Below are positions 34,974 to 35,703 of a DNA stretch of 35,703 nucleotides, one piece after another. The DNA comes from Saccoglossus kowalevskii. Its lineage: Eukaryota > Hemichordata > Enteropneusta > Harrimaniidae. The notes below the pieces were generated by a model that saw nothing but the letters and a program-made list of their open reading frames with translations, was not told the origin of the DNA and made no database searches. The number at the start of each line of letters is the position of its first letter. Positions within the stretch are counted from its first letter, which is position 1. The position numbers and the translations under genes are program-made. The stretch spans positions 417,186-452,888 of the forward strand of contig NW_003111970.1 in assembly GCF_000003605.2 (NCBI RefSeq). The letters run 5' to 3'.

Positions 34974-35168
34974 CTGTAAAATGACTAATTTTCACTGGGT
35001 TTAAATTTCACTGATTTACCATTTCATACATATTCAGTGGGGTTTAAATTCACGGTTTCGTCATTTAGATAATGCTAAATTTTACATATTCACTGTGTTT
35101 TAATTTAGCGCATTTTTCTAGCGAAATAAGCTAAATTAAAACCCAGTGAATAATTACCCCCTTTACAG
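34974..35168. mobile_element. Miniature inverted-repeat element, TA target duplication
   Basis: A 195-base insertion begins CTGTAAA and ends TTTACAG, with TA on each side (34972-34973 and 35169-35170). The ends are inverted repeats of about 30 bases with mismatches, CTGTAAA...TTCACTGGGTTT against AAACCCAGTGAA...TTTACAG. M2 copy 1 has the empty site (AATTGAATAGTGTGCAG at about 20063-20080, one TA). Inside, three related units of about 50 bases (from about 34991, 35034 and 35087) share CACTGGGTTTAAATT, and the last forms an inner inverted repeat (35091-35109 with 35130-35148, one mismatch). The TA duplication fits Tc1/mariner-type mobilisation of a MITE. There is no transposase. Confidence 0.85.
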
Positions 35169-35189
35169 TAGTATGGAGTGAATGTGCAC

Positions 35190-35450
35190 TTACAATGACT
35201 AGAATCTCTCCTGTCAAAATCATCACGCAGAATATAAATCTGCACACAAATAAAGACTGGTATAATTATCGTCAGAACGACCCAATCTTTAAGAAACACA
35301 CATTCCCCTTTACGTCGTGTTCCACTGCTGCAAGTGTTCTTACAACGACTAGGTAAACAAATCGAATCACTGGCGTCTCAAACAACATGCTGAATATAAT
35401 TCTGCACATTATGTAGCCTAGTATTATTATGGTCAGAATGATCAACTACG
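35190..35450 (+). repeat. Local tandem duplication at the end of M2 copy 2
   Basis: The stretch around 35228-35245 (GCAGAATATAAATCTGCAC) and the stretch around 35390-35407 (CTGAATATAATTCTGCAC), with similar flanks (GTCAGAACGA and GTCAGAATGA), are about 162 bases apart. Copy 1 has a single version at about 20125, with features of both. Each carries a small hairpin (TGCAGA/TCTGCA type). Confidence 0.6.
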
Positions 35451-35460
35451 TTTTGGTTTC

Positions 35461-35703
35461 CTTGGGATCCAAATCCTTTTACTAGCAATGGGGAGCACCT
35501 GAGTAGTAGTAATCAAAATTACTCACGTACATTTAAATGCGAAACACAATAAAAAAAAACCCTGACAACTCGATAAAGCGCCTCGCCGCCGTAAGCTGAC
35601 GCGTTCTTCATTACGCCACAAAGCGCGCGAAATAGCAAGTAGTGAATGCGTAGTACAGCGACTAGATGCGAAATTCGAATTATTTCGGACGTCACAAACG
35701 ACG
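35461..35703. other. Right flank, CpG-rich end
   Basis: There is no counterpart after M2 copy 1. From about 35575 the sequence turns distinctly richer in CpG (AAGCGCCTCGCCGCCG, GACGCGTTC, AAAGCGCGCGAAA), unlike almost all of the window. It could be the edge of a CpG-rich promoter, an exon or a repeat beyond the window. No open frame of note is visible. Confidence 0.4.

Larger units (their letters stand above)
29280..35460 (+). repeat. Segmental duplication module M2, copy 2
   Basis: This is the second M2 copy, directly after M1 copy C. It matches 12590-20190 in order, lacks the 1.5 kb and 0.67 kb segments of copy 1, and carries its own miniature element (34974-35168) and a local duplication at its right end (35190-35450). 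A region from about 33600 to 34600 aligns only loosely with 19050-19650. Frames such as 30116-30367 (-), 31478-31699 (+, TTG start) and 33611-33844 (+) have no counterpart or family features and are left out as genes. Confidence 0.85.

Noticed and set aside
1-35703. CRISPR array, bacterial operon, prophage or plasmid features
   Set aside because: There are no spaced identical repeats, no dense coding, no ribosome-binding sites and no long open frames. The sequence is eukaryotic in character.
1-35703. tRNA, rRNA or snRNA genes
   Set aside because: No cloverleaf with A/B-box pairs, rRNA core or snRNA signature was recognised by eye. A covariance-model scan would be needed to exclude them fully.

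Overview
The window looks like non-coding animal nuclear DNA. It is AT-rich, has splice-like and TATA-like signals, and carries microsatellites, LTR-type insertions and a TA-flanked miniature inverted-repeat element. No open frame exceeds about 100 codons, none has a recognisable domain, and lengths are what chance gives at this composition. The miniature element near the right end, with TACTGTAAA ends and internal CACTGGGTTTAAATT-type units, resembles short repeats I associate with molluscan genomes. I therefore lean towards a marine lophotrochozoan, probably a mollusc, with modest confidence. I support no complete protein gene or RNA gene.

The dominant structure is a nested set of segmental duplications found by reading the window against itself. 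A module of about 5 kb (here M1) occurs three times on the + strand: copy A about 1789-6905, copy B about 7025-12067, and copy C about 22165-29240. A second module of about 7-8 kb (M2) occurs twice: copy 1 about 12590-20190 and copy 2 about 29280-35460. The order is M1A - M1B - M2(1) - spacer - M1C - M2(2). This suggests an ancestral M1-M2 unit of more than 12 kb that duplicated in tandem, followed by a younger tandem duplication of M1 alone. A and B are close (15 differences in one ungapped stretch of about 215 bases; 3 in another of 254). C and the two M2 copies are far more diverged and full of indels.

The paralogous copies act as pre-integration alleles, so three insertions can be placed almost to the base. 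In M1C there is a 2.06 kb LTR-type element (22321-24380) and a 541 bp solo LTR (24474-25014, target duplication ATTG). In M2(2) there is a 195 bp miniature element (34974-35168, TA target duplication). Other copy-specific segments are a degenerate ~20 bp minisatellite (12171-12412), a 1.5 kb segment in M2(1) (about 14285-15800), a 0.67 kb segment in M2(1) (about 18075-18740) and a 0.57 kb segment in M1C (about 27620-28190).

Within the modules, several short blocks are much better preserved than their surroundings: a 254 bp block holding a hairpin, a 38 bp block shared by all three M1 copies, a TATAAATA site, a micro-ORF-like block, and a 43/49-codon frame in M2 whose differences are mostly third-position and whose length difference is a multiple of three. 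These are the best leads for real function (small exons, structured RNA or regulatory DNA). None is proven from this sequence alone.
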